From the NCBI GenBank assembly GCA_018659505.1, contig JABJMI010000433.1:1-5076 (forward strand): a DNA stretch of 5,076 bases, written 5' to 3'. Below, piece by piece: positions 1-5,076 of this stretch. Origin of the DNA: Planctomicrobium sp. GTDB taxonomy: Bacteria > Planctomycetota > Planctomycetia > Planctomycetales > Planctomycetaceae. The first letter of the stretch is position 1. Each line of letters begins with the position of its first letter. The notes under the pieces were generated by a model. The model ran no database searches and was not told where the DNA came from. It saw only the letters and a program-made list of their open reading frames with translations. The position numbers were made by a program, and so were the translations under genes.

Positions 1-48
1 GATCTCGTTTTCTAGTGCCACTTTTTCAAGGCCATCACTCATTATCAT
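1..48 (-). CDS. Start of an unidentified gene, cut by the window edge
   Basis: A reading frame opens on the minus strand directly after an in-frame TAA (49-51) and stays open to base 1. It has two possible in-frame ATG starts, at 48-46 and 42-40. From the second start it reads MSDGLEKVALENEI, a charged, helix-like N-terminus with no signal peptide in the visible part. It lies 53 to 59 bases after the prs stop on the same strand, so it could be the next gene of the same transcript. No strong Shine-Dalgarno sequence precedes either ATG, as with the other genes here. In many bacteria prs is followed by rplY and pth, but these few residues do not resemble the L25/Ctc start that I know. Only 14 to 16 codons are visible, so no function is proposed and even its status as a gene is an inference. 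Confidence 0.5.
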   Translation of the reverse strand, partial: MIMSDGLEKVALENEI

Positions 49-82
49 TTACCGCTTAGAGGTTGAATTTCGTATACGCAGA

Positions 83-103
83 AAGCCTGAGATTGCTCAG
101 CTT
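83..103 (-). terminator. Weak hairpin at the end of prs
   Basis: On the minus strand, AAGCTGAG and CTCAGGCTT can form a stem of about eight pairs with one bulged G and a CAAT loop. The stem begins inside the prs stop codon. It is followed by TTTCT rather than a proper run of T, so it would be at best a leaky intrinsic terminator. It could equally be a 3'-end stabilising structure or chance. A downstream gene on the same strand seems to begin about 35 bases later. Confidence 0.25.
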
Positions 104-1112
104 AATCCAATCCGATCTGTCCATCCGGAAAGAGTTGAGAGACGCTCGTGCGATCATGAATTGATTGAATCGCTTCAGCAAAGAGTCGTGCAACAGAAAC
201 GACAGTGATATTGCGAGGTAGCGGATCGTTGTGAGGTTCGATCGTGTCAGTAATGAAGAGTTGCTTGATATTGCTTTTGGCAATCCGTGGAGCAACTCCT
301 TTCGAGAGTACACCATGCGATACGGCTGCATAGATATCGTTGGCTCCTCGGTCGAGAAGGACATCTGCCATGGCCATTAATGTCCCGCCCGAAATTGTGA
401 AGTCGTCGACAATCAAGACATTCTTATTCTTAACGTCTCCAATTAATTCCAAGACTTCAGCCTTCTCATCATGATCTCGGCGAGTTTTGTTTCCAATGAC
501 AACAGGCACGCCTAAGTAATTTGCATAAGCTGAGGCGCCTTTAGCGAAACCGACATCTGGACTACAAACGACCAAATCTTTGATACCTAATGTCTTGATG
601 TGGTCACATAAAACATAGCGAGCATAGAGGTGATCAACCGGGACTCCGAAGAATCCTTGAATCTGCGGCGAGTGCAAATCCATGAATAGACATCGCTCTG
701 CACCTGCGGATTCAATGGCGTCTGCACAAACTCTCGCTCGGATTGAAACTCGCGGCTCGTCTTTCTTATCACCCTTTGCATAGCTGAAAAACGGAATGAC
801 AGCGGTGATTTGTTGAGCACTCGCACGTTTCAAAGCGTCAATCCAGAATAGCAACTCCATAAAGTTGTCGTTGACTGGATGGTGAGTCCCTTGAATGACA
901 TAACAATCTCGTCCGCGAACATTTTCCAGAATGCGAACGAAAACATTGCCTTCGCTGAAATAGTGTGCCTCGCTGGGAATCAGAGGGACTCCCAATTCTC
1001 TAGCGATTTTTTCAGAGAGTAGTTTGTTCGCTGATCCGGGAATCACAGCGAGTTCACCTTGAGGTGGCTGAAATGCTTGAGGTCGAGGACCGGTATTTGG
1101 AGAATTAGGCAT
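102..1112 (-). CDS. prs: Ribose-phosphate pyrophosphokinase (PRPP synthetase)
   Basis: This cytoplasmic enzyme transfers pyrophosphate from ATP to ribose 5-phosphate, giving PRPP for purine, pyrimidine, histidine, tryptophan and NAD synthesis. The 336-residue protein is collinear with the family: FSEGNVFVRILENVRGRD (52-69), NDNFMELLFWIDALKRASA (81-99), the catalytic region DLHSPQIQGFF with His147 (145-155), SPDVGFAKGA (184-193), and the ribose-5-phosphate/PRPP loop VDDFTISGGT (235-244). The usual C-terminal SVSQLF is at 323-328. Two loops differ from classical bacterial Prs. YARQDRK is replaced by YAKGDKK (111-117), and the DDMIDTGGT-like loop lacks the later Asp; plant class II enzymes, as I recall them (VDDLVQSGGT), also lack it. 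About 19 Pro-rich residues precede the first strand, making it slightly longer than usual. The ATG at 1112 is the first start after an in-frame TGA seven codons upstream; no clear Shine-Dalgarno sequence is seen. It follows the transporter gene by 82 bases. The identification is secure; the subclass is an inference. Confidence 0.97.
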   Translation of the reverse strand: MPNSPNTGPRPQAFQPPQGELAVIPGSANKLLSEKIARELGVPLIPSEAHYFSEGNVFVRILENVRGRDCYVIQGTHHPVNDNFMELLFWIDALKRASAQQITAVIPFFSYAKGDKKDEPRVSIRARVCADAIESAGAERCLFMDLHSPQIQGFFGVPVDHLYARYVLCDHIKTLGIKDLVVCSPDVGFAKGASAYANYLGVPVVIGNKTRRDHDEKAEVLELIGDVKNKNVLIVDDFTISGGTLMAMADVLLDRGANDIYAAVSHGVLSKGVAPRIAKSNIKQLFITDTIEPHNDPLPRNITVVSVARLFAEAIQSIHDRTSVSQLFPDGQIGLD

Positions 1113-1161
1113 TCTGAGGGATTCTTCGCGTCATCATTTTCAGTGAATTGTGCACGAGTCC

Positions 1162-1189
1162 ATGATATCGGGGTCAGTCAGGGAAACAA
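1162..1189 (-). promoter_or_regulatory. Possible sigma-70-type promoter for prs
   Basis: In the 82-base gap before prs, the minus strand carries TTGTTT (1189-1184, three of six consensus bases) and, after a 16-base spacer, TATCAT (1167-1162, five of six). This would start transcription near 1155 and leave a leader of about 40 bases before the prs ATG. A promoter here would make sense, since prs is a housekeeping gene behind two accessory genes. The match is weak and the consensus is borrowed from other bacteria, so this is only a candidate. Confidence 0.27.
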
Positions 1190-1194
1190 GCGAC

Positions 1195-2466
1195 TCAGGT
1201 CGACAGACTTTCAGAAGGTTCTGTTTTAAAATTTGCAAGAAGTGTCTGAAGAATGACCGGAATGGGAAGCACTGCAAAAACGAGTAGCGACATCCTGAAT
1301 GAGCCGGTGTAATCACGGATCACACCGGCAAAATATGGTCCGCTGGCTGAGGCAGCGACCATCATTGTCATCCAGATTCCAGTGATTTTTCCAAGATGAA
1401 GTCTTCCGAAATGTCTTGCCCAGAGAGGATGAGACGCTCCTGAGTAGAAACCTTGTCCGATACCCATCAGGCATCCCGTCGTGATTACTAAGGTTTTTGA
1501 GTTAGTCATTGAAAGGCAGAAAATACTCGCACCGAAGAAGAGAAGTCCCAGCATCATCAATGGTTTGGCAGGAATGCGATCCGCCAGATTCCCACTTAAA
1601 AATTGAGTAATCGCCCAGGTTGCGGAGAGAACACTCATCATCATCGCGCTATGCCATTCCTGTAGACCTTGTTGCTCCATGATCGAGTTTCGATTGAAGA
1701 CGATGGCAGTCATCACAAGTGCAAATAATGCTCCTCCAGAGGAAAGAGACCAGAATGCCGAAGTACGCATCGCTTCAGGAAAGGTCATTCCCGTCAGAAG
1801 TTTCGCGGGCTCATCCGGATTTGCCACCTTTCGACTTTCAAGACTTTGTCCGACATCTTCCGGATGATTGCGAAAGAAGAAGTAAAATAGCGGAAACAAA
1901 CAGAACCAAACACCGCAGCCCCACAGCACTTGAACCTGTTGCCATGTGAACGATTTGAGCAACAGATAATTCAGAAACGGGACACCGCCCATCGCCACCG
2001 AAATACTCAGTTTGCGAATTGCTTCTACGGAACCTAATTTCTTATGAAACCAGAAAGCCATCGTATTGCCACTCAGCATGGCAAGAGTGCCGGGACCGAG
2101 CATTCGAAGTAAGCAAAACGAGACGACCAGCATCAAGAAGTTTCTGGTCATCGCTAATGAGAAACAAGCAACACTTAACAGCGAGATCGTGACAAGAACT
2201 GTTTTACGCAGCCCATAGCGATCCATCAAATATCCGAAATACGTGATGGGAATCGCGCCGAGAATCGTGCCCAGCATGTATGCCTTGGCAAGTTGAGTTT
2301 CCGTCAGGAGGAGTGTCGCTGCGATATCTTTATTAAACGCCGATATCGAATATGTCTGCCCGACTGATGTCGCCATTAAAGCCAGCATCGACAGCGGAAG
2401 CATCACCCATCCGTAATAGATCTTTGGCTGTTCAGACTGGTCTCCCAGAGAGTTTGCATCCTGCAT
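1195..2466 (-). CDS. Major facilitator superfamily (MFS) transporter, possibly monocarboxylate/OFA-like
   Basis: This is a 423-residue inner-membrane secondary transporter with about twelve hydrophobic helices, near residues 18-38, 57-79, 88-106, 108-130, 150-170, 177-198, 236-258, 270-292, 302-320, 325-345, 358-381 and 391-412. The signature loop between helices 2 and 3 is clear: GYLMDRYGLRK (78-88, with Asp82, Arg83, Gly85, Arg87). A weaker copy, GNLADRIPAKP (292-302), occupies the same place in the second half. The hydrophilic loop at 199-235 begins RNHPEDVGQ, a stretch common in MFS carriers of small carboxylates. The N-terminal YYGWV also recalls the oxalate/formate antiporter and monocarboxylate carrier branch, but the substrate cannot be read from the sequence. 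The ATG at 2466 is the first start after an in-frame TAA only four codons upstream. No Shine-Dalgarno sequence is visible. The gene starts 41 bases after the sulfatase stop, so the two are probably co-transcribed, and transport of a sulfated or desulfated compound is a reasonable guess. The MFS fold is certain; the subfamily is tentative. Confidence 0.92.
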   Translation of the reverse strand: MQDANSLGDQSEQPKIYYGWVMLPLSMLALMATSVGQTYSISAFNKDIAATLLLTETQLAKAYMLGTILGAIPITYFGYLMDRYGLRKTVLVTISLLSVACFSLAMTRNFLMLVVSFCLLRMLGPGTLAMLSGNTMAFWFHKKLGSVEAIRKLSISVAMGGVPFLNYLLLKSFTWQQVQVLWGCGVWFCLFPLFYFFFRNHPEDVGQSLESRKVANPDEPAKLLTGMTFPEAMRTSAFWSLSSGGALFALVMTAIVFNRNSIMEQQGLQEWHSAMMMSVLSATWAITQFLSGNLADRIPAKPLMMLGLLFFGASIFCLSMTNSKTLVITTGCLMGIGQGFYSGASHPLWARHFGRLHLGKITGIWMTMMVAASASGPYFAGVIRDYTGSFRMSLLVFAVLPIPVILQTLLANFKTEPSESLST

Positions 2467-2507
2467 TCGTTGGCTTTAAGTAGATTTGATGAAGGTTCTG
2501 AACGAGG

Positions 2508-3929
2508 TTAAAACGGTCCCAAACGTCGCGGTGTGGGGTCCATGGTCAGCACACTAGCGTCGAAAGCTTGCTTCATCAAATCAGTTTTAAGATTCGTTCT
2601 TTCGGGATCATTCCAGAGGTTATGGAATTCATCTGGATCATTGACCAGATCGTAAAGTTCACCCTCATCGATGCCATGGTAGACAACGATCTTGTGAGTC
2701 TTAGTGCGCAGCATCGTCCCATAGGAATGTTTGTGCGTCCAGGAATTTGTGTATTCACAATAGACGTACTCACGATGAACAGCTGAATCAGTTTCCCCAC
2801 AGCAGAGATTGAAGAGGCTTTTTCCCTGGATTTGTGGCTCAATAGGGATCTCGGCAGCGTCACAAATTGTCGGGACAAGATCGACTAATTCAACGAGCGC
2901 ATCAGATTGAATTCCTTTCGGGAACTTAGCAGGCCATTGCATCGTAAGTGGAACATGAACCGCCTCTTCATAGAAATGTGGACCTTTCAGATAAAGTCCA
3001 TGATCGCCCAGCATTTCTCCATGGTCCGACATGAAGATCACAATCGTATTTTCTAATTGACCGGTCTCTTCCAGAGCCTGAATCATGCGTCCCACCTGAT
3101 CATCGATCAATTCGACCATCGCGTAGTAGGCTGCGGTGATTCGCTGAGACAGTTCAGGTGTGATTTCATCAACACGCATTCCTCCTTCGGTGTTGTGAGC
3201 CCACTGATGATCGAGTTGTTGATAGACCGTTTTTCGATCCCATTCACCAACTGAAACTTTCGGGATCGGCATCTCTGCTGGATCGTATTTATCGAGATAC
3301 TCCTGAGGAGGATCAAAGGCATGATGCGGATCAAACATATTGACTGAGAACAGCCAAGGTTGATTCTGATTCTCTTTAATGAAATCAATTGCCATCTCGG
3401 CACACCAGGTCGTCTGATGATACTCCGTCGGAACTCCCGGCTTCACATGATCAATCTCGGGAGCTGAATAGAGCTCTTCCCATGAGACGCCTTTCTTTCG
3501 AAGCCACTGTTGATAGGCATTTTCCTCCCAGTCTGGCTGTGGATGGTGACTCCAATGGAAAACGTCATAACCATCATCGATTCGCTGTTCGACTTTTCCA
3601 TCTGAGCAGGAACTTAAATGCAACTTTCCAGAGAGACCGCAGCGATACCCGTGGTCTTTCAATATTCGAGGAAGCAAACGCTCGTCAGCGGGTATCGTTT
3701 GCCCGTTCTGGCGACAGCGTGTCGTCCGCGGATAACGACCTGTCAGAAAAGAGGCGCGACTTGGCGTACAGACAGGGCTTTGGCAATATGTATGTGTAAA
3801 GGTGACACCGTTCTCGATAATCTTATCAATGTTCGGTGTGCGAATGAGAGAATTCCCGAGTGCATGGATTGTGTCGTAGCGTTGTTGATCGCTGCAAATC
3901 CAAAGGATGTTTGGTGGCTGATGAGGCAT
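2508..3929 (-). CDS. Cys-type sulfatase (S1 family), no signal peptide
   Basis: This 473-residue enzyme of the alkaline-phosphatase-like fold should hydrolyse a sulfate ester. The sulfatase signature PVCTPSRASFLTG spans 52-64. Cys54 would be converted to formylglycine and Arg58 completes CxPSR. A second signature, GYRCGLSGKLHL (94-105), has Cys97 where Ser/Thr is usual but keeps Lys102 and His104. Likely calcium ligands are Asp14 near the N-terminus and Asp302/His303 in SDHGEMLGDHG (301-311); Lys315 and His203 are other probable active-site residues. The C-terminus has the typical GELYDLVNDPDEFHNL (423-438). The protein begins MPHQPPNILWICSDQQ, with no room for a signal peptide before the first core strand, so it should stay in the cytoplasm. 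An in-frame TAA lies 18 codons upstream with no other usual start between, so the start is well fixed. The MFS gene follows after 41 bases. No formylglycine-generating enzyme or anSME is in the window. The family also includes phosphonate monoester hydrolases and choline sulfatase, so the substrate is open. Confidence 0.95.
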   Translation of the reverse strand: MPHQPPNILWICSDQQRYDTIHALGNSLIRTPNIDKIIENGVTFTHTYCQSPVCTPSRASFLTGRYPRTTRCRQNGQTIPADERLLPRILKDHGYRCGLSGKLHLSSCSDGKVEQRIDDGYDVFHWSHHPQPDWEENAYQQWLRKKGVSWEELYSAPEIDHVKPGVPTEYHQTTWCAEMAIDFIKENQNQPWLFSVNMFDPHHAFDPPQEYLDKYDPAEMPIPKVSVGEWDRKTVYQQLDHQWAHNTEGGMRVDEITPELSQRITAAYYAMVELIDDQVGRMIQALEETGQLENTIVIFMSDHGEMLGDHGLYLKGPHFYEEAVHVPLTMQWPAKFPKGIQSDALVELVDLVPTICDAAEIPIEPQIQGKSLFNLCCGETDSAVHREYVYCEYTNSWTHKHSYGTMLRTKTHKIVVYHGIDEGELYDLVNDPDEFHNLWNDPERTNLKTDLMKQAFDASVLTMDPTPRRLGPF

Positions 3930-3949
3930 AGATATTTTGATCGATTGGG

Positions 3950-3976
3950 AGTTCTTCGTTCGGTTGTTAGTTCTTC
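3950..3976. repeat. Short direct repeat upstream of the sulfatase gene
   Basis: The eight bases AGTTCTTC occur at 3950-3957 and again at 3969-3976, 19 bases apart start to start and 21 to 47 bases before the sulfatase ATG. About two helical turns separate the copies, as in some operators, and they sit where a regulator of the sulfatase-transporter pair could bind. The repeat is short and could be chance. I saw no convincing promoter hexamers around it. Confidence 0.3.
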
Positions 3977-4010
3977 CGAGAGTTTAGTAGCTGAAATCAT
4001 TCTAAGATAT

Positions 4011-4180
4011 GAACCACCACAGAGGCGCTGAGAGCACTGAGGAAGGAAAGAAGCGTTCACACCAATAGTCATCTCAACAAAATCTGGACAACCACGGAGC
4101 ATCCTGGAATTCAATCAACTGGTTCCATGATCATCTCGTCGTTTTCTTCTCCGTGTCTCCGTGTCTCCGTGGTAAAGTTC
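4011..4180. repeat. Inverted-repeat element with ACCACRGAG-type ends
   Basis: This element of about 170 bases fills most of the 294-base gap between two genes. The left arm (4011-4050) starts GAACCACCACAGAGG and continues with CTGAG-type units and a purine-rich GAGGAAGGAAAG stretch. The reverse complement of the right arm (4180 back to about 4137) starts GAACTTTACCACGGAGACA and likewise ends in a purine-rich GAGAAGAAAAC stretch, so the two arms are imperfect inverted copies about 40 bases long. A third ACCACGGAG lies inside at 4091-4099, in left-arm orientation. The arms could pair as a long imperfect hairpin. The inner segment (about 4051-4136) encodes nothing I recognise, and no transposase is present. 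From memory, CTCCGTGTCTCCGTGG-like repeats are scattered between genes in planctomycete and other environmental genomes, so a non-autonomous mobile or REP-like element is the best guess. The flanks, including a T-run followed by GTTAATGTTACCC (4181-4200), show nothing else clear. Confidence 0.6.
4149..4172. repeat. Three tandem copies of an 8-base unit
   Basis: CTCCGTGT at 4149-4156 and 4157-4164 is followed by CTCCGTGG at 4165-4172, giving a perfect period of eight apart from the last base. This forms the core of the right arm of the inverted-repeat element. The left arm carries a degraded version of the complementary units (CAGAGGCG, CTGAGAGCA, CTGAGGAA at about 4020-4044), so the right arm appears to be the better preserved or more recently expanded copy. 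Confidence 0.85.
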
Positions 4181-4223
4181 TTTTTTGTTAATGTTACCCA
4201 ATACTGAATGAAGACCCCAAAGC

Positions 4224-5076
4224 TTATTCTTTCTGGCTAGAGTCGATTTCCTTCAACAAGCTTTTCAATTCCAGATCGATGTTTCTTTGTCTTTGAATGA
4301 ATGACTGCTCAACGGGCGATGGGAAGGAATCCGCTTGTGATAATAATTCTTCCTCTTCGCGTAATAATTCTTCTTGAAGTTGCAGCAGTCGCTGAATTCG
4401 TTCTCTGGTTTCTGCCGAAAGTTGAAGAGGGCGAGTTTCGGATGATTGATCTGAAATAGAATCGATTTGAGTTAAACGCGTCAGCTGGAAAACGATACTT
4501 TGCATGGACTTCAGCTGAGTAGCATTGATCTCCCCCAATTCAAATTCAGTTCCTAAGCGTCGGCTGAGTGCAATACAAACTGTAATGGAATTCCGAATTG
4601 CTGGTTCATCTTCAAACTGCGATTGAAATGGTGTAAGAGCATCCGCAAGTTCTTGTTCTGCTTTTGAAATTTCTAGCAATTCTCGACGCTGACGGCGAGA
4701 AAGACGTCCACTCTCCTCGATTGCAGTGACTAGAGTTTTCAACTCCTTCGTTGCAACAAGTTGTCGTTCCCCGAGTGCTTCCGCAACTTGCTTCAGTTCT
4801 TCAAGAACTCGTTTTTGATCTCGTTTTATCAATTTCTTTAACGAGTCAGCTAATTGCATGTCGAGCTGCGCGAGAATTTCTTCGATTGCCTGCGTGTGAT
4901 CGTCGATGAAGTTTTCCTCAGGTTTGTCCGGTGGGTTTAGCAGGGATTCAACTTTAGAAAAGTAGGCTGCGAATAAGTCTGCGACTTGACTAATCCCCAA
5001 ATTCTCGATCTCTAAAAGCAACTGCCTCATCTCCTCCTGGAGTGCAAGCTGATCTTGTTTGAGTTGTTCTCCGCCA
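4224..5076 (-). CDS. C-terminal part of an unrecognised helix-rich protein, start outside the window
   Basis: The frame is open from the TAA at 4226-4224 to the window edge, giving about 283 residues. I do not recognise the family. The protein is rich in Glu, Gln, Leu, Lys and Arg and has heptad-like stretches, for example IEEILAQLDMQLADSLKKL and, near the end, RIQRLLQLQEELLREEEELL. That points to long helices or coiled coils. No transmembrane segment, catalytic motif or Cys pair is visible. A Met codon at 5030-5028 could be taken as the start, but the 15 upstream codons read GGEQLKQDQLALQEE without a stop and continue the same helical pattern. The AGGAGG before that Met is only two bases away, too close for normal initiation, and is explained by Gln-Glu-Glu codons. 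I therefore treat the gene as cut at its 5' end; a real start at 5030 (268 residues) remains possible. It is separated from the sulfatase gene by 294 bases with a repeat element, so it is probably a separate unit. Confidence 0.8.
   Translation of the reverse strand, partial: GGEQLKQDQLALQEEMRQLLLEIENLGISQVADLFAAYFSKVESLLNPPDKPEENFIDDHTQAIEEILAQLDMQLADSLKKLIKRDQKRVLEELKQVAEALGERQLVATKELKTLVTAIEESGRLSRRQRRELLEISKAEQELADALTPFQSQFEDEPAIRNSITVCIALSRRLGTEFELGEINATQLKSMQSIVFQLTRLTQIDSISDQSSETRPLQLSAETRERIQRLLQLQEELLREEEELLSQADSFPSPVEQSFIQRQRNIDLELKSLLKEIDSSQKE

Noticed and set aside
1679..1949. Plus-strand open frames within the transporter gene
   Set aside because: They are short and antisense to a clear membrane protein gene, with no start signals or recognisable sequence.
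3389..4031. Two overlapping plus-strand open frames of about 136 codons
   Set aside because: They are antisense to the sulfatase gene and its upstream region, show no protein-like motifs, and compete with a well-supported gene.
3743..4114. Open minus-strand frame of 123 codons across the sulfatase start and the repeat element
   Set aside because: It overlaps the N-terminal coding part of the sulfatase in another frame. Its own N-terminal part is a translation of the repeat element, so it is a typical artefact of such repeats.
4051..4136. Remnant of a protein gene inside the repeat element
   Set aside because: All frames I translated were short or interrupted, and none matched a family I know.
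4149..4180. CRISPR-like or rho-independent terminator reading of the CTCCGTGT tandem repeats
   Set aside because: The units are contiguous eight-base copies without spacers. On the minus strand no compact hairpin precedes a T-run after the helix-rich gene.
5028..5033. ATG at 5030 preceded by an AGGAGG as the true start of the helix-rich protein
   Set aside because: The spacing of two bases is too short, and the frame continues upstream with similar helical residues. It is kept only as an alternative.

Overview
The window looks like a piece of a bacterial chromosome of moderate G+C. It most likely comes from a member of the Planctomycetota. That is an inference from three things: the kind of sulfatase and PRPP synthetase present, the absence of clear Shine-Dalgarno sequences before the genes, and a repeat of the ACCACRGAG type that I recall from planctomycete and other environmental genomes. 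No rRNA or other taxonomic marker is present to confirm it. All convincing genes lie on the minus strand, so transcription runs from high to low coordinates. I saw no credible plus-strand gene.

In the direction of transcription, the window opens (5076-4224) with the C-terminal part of an unrecognised, highly charged, helix-rich protein whose start is outside the window. A gap of about 294 bases follows (4223-3930). It holds a short element of about 170 bases whose ends are imperfect inverted copies of a CACGGAGA-type sequence, plus a short direct repeat close to the next gene. Next come a sulfatase without a signal peptide (3929-2508) and a 12-helix major facilitator transporter (2466-1195), separated by only 41 bases. 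After 82 bases with a possible promoter comes ribose-phosphate pyrophosphokinase, prs (1112-102). The first codons of a further gene (48-1) run off the edge.

The sulfatase and transporter form a plausible pair: the transporter could bring in or release a small organic anion, and the cytoplasmic sulfatase could remove its sulfate ester. This pairing rests on spacing, shared strand and predicted location only; the substrate cannot be read from the sequence. prs is a housekeeping gene making PRPP for nucleotide, histidine, tryptophan and NAD synthesis. It may be read through from the transporter gene, driven by its own promoter, or both.

The window is mostly ordinary. The points worth a second look are the inverted-repeat element at 4011-4180, the non-classical ribose-5-phosphate and ATP loops of the PRPP synthetase, and the signal-less sulfatase next to a transporter. 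I found no CRISPR array, tRNA, rRNA, transposase or clear new defence or biosynthetic system.
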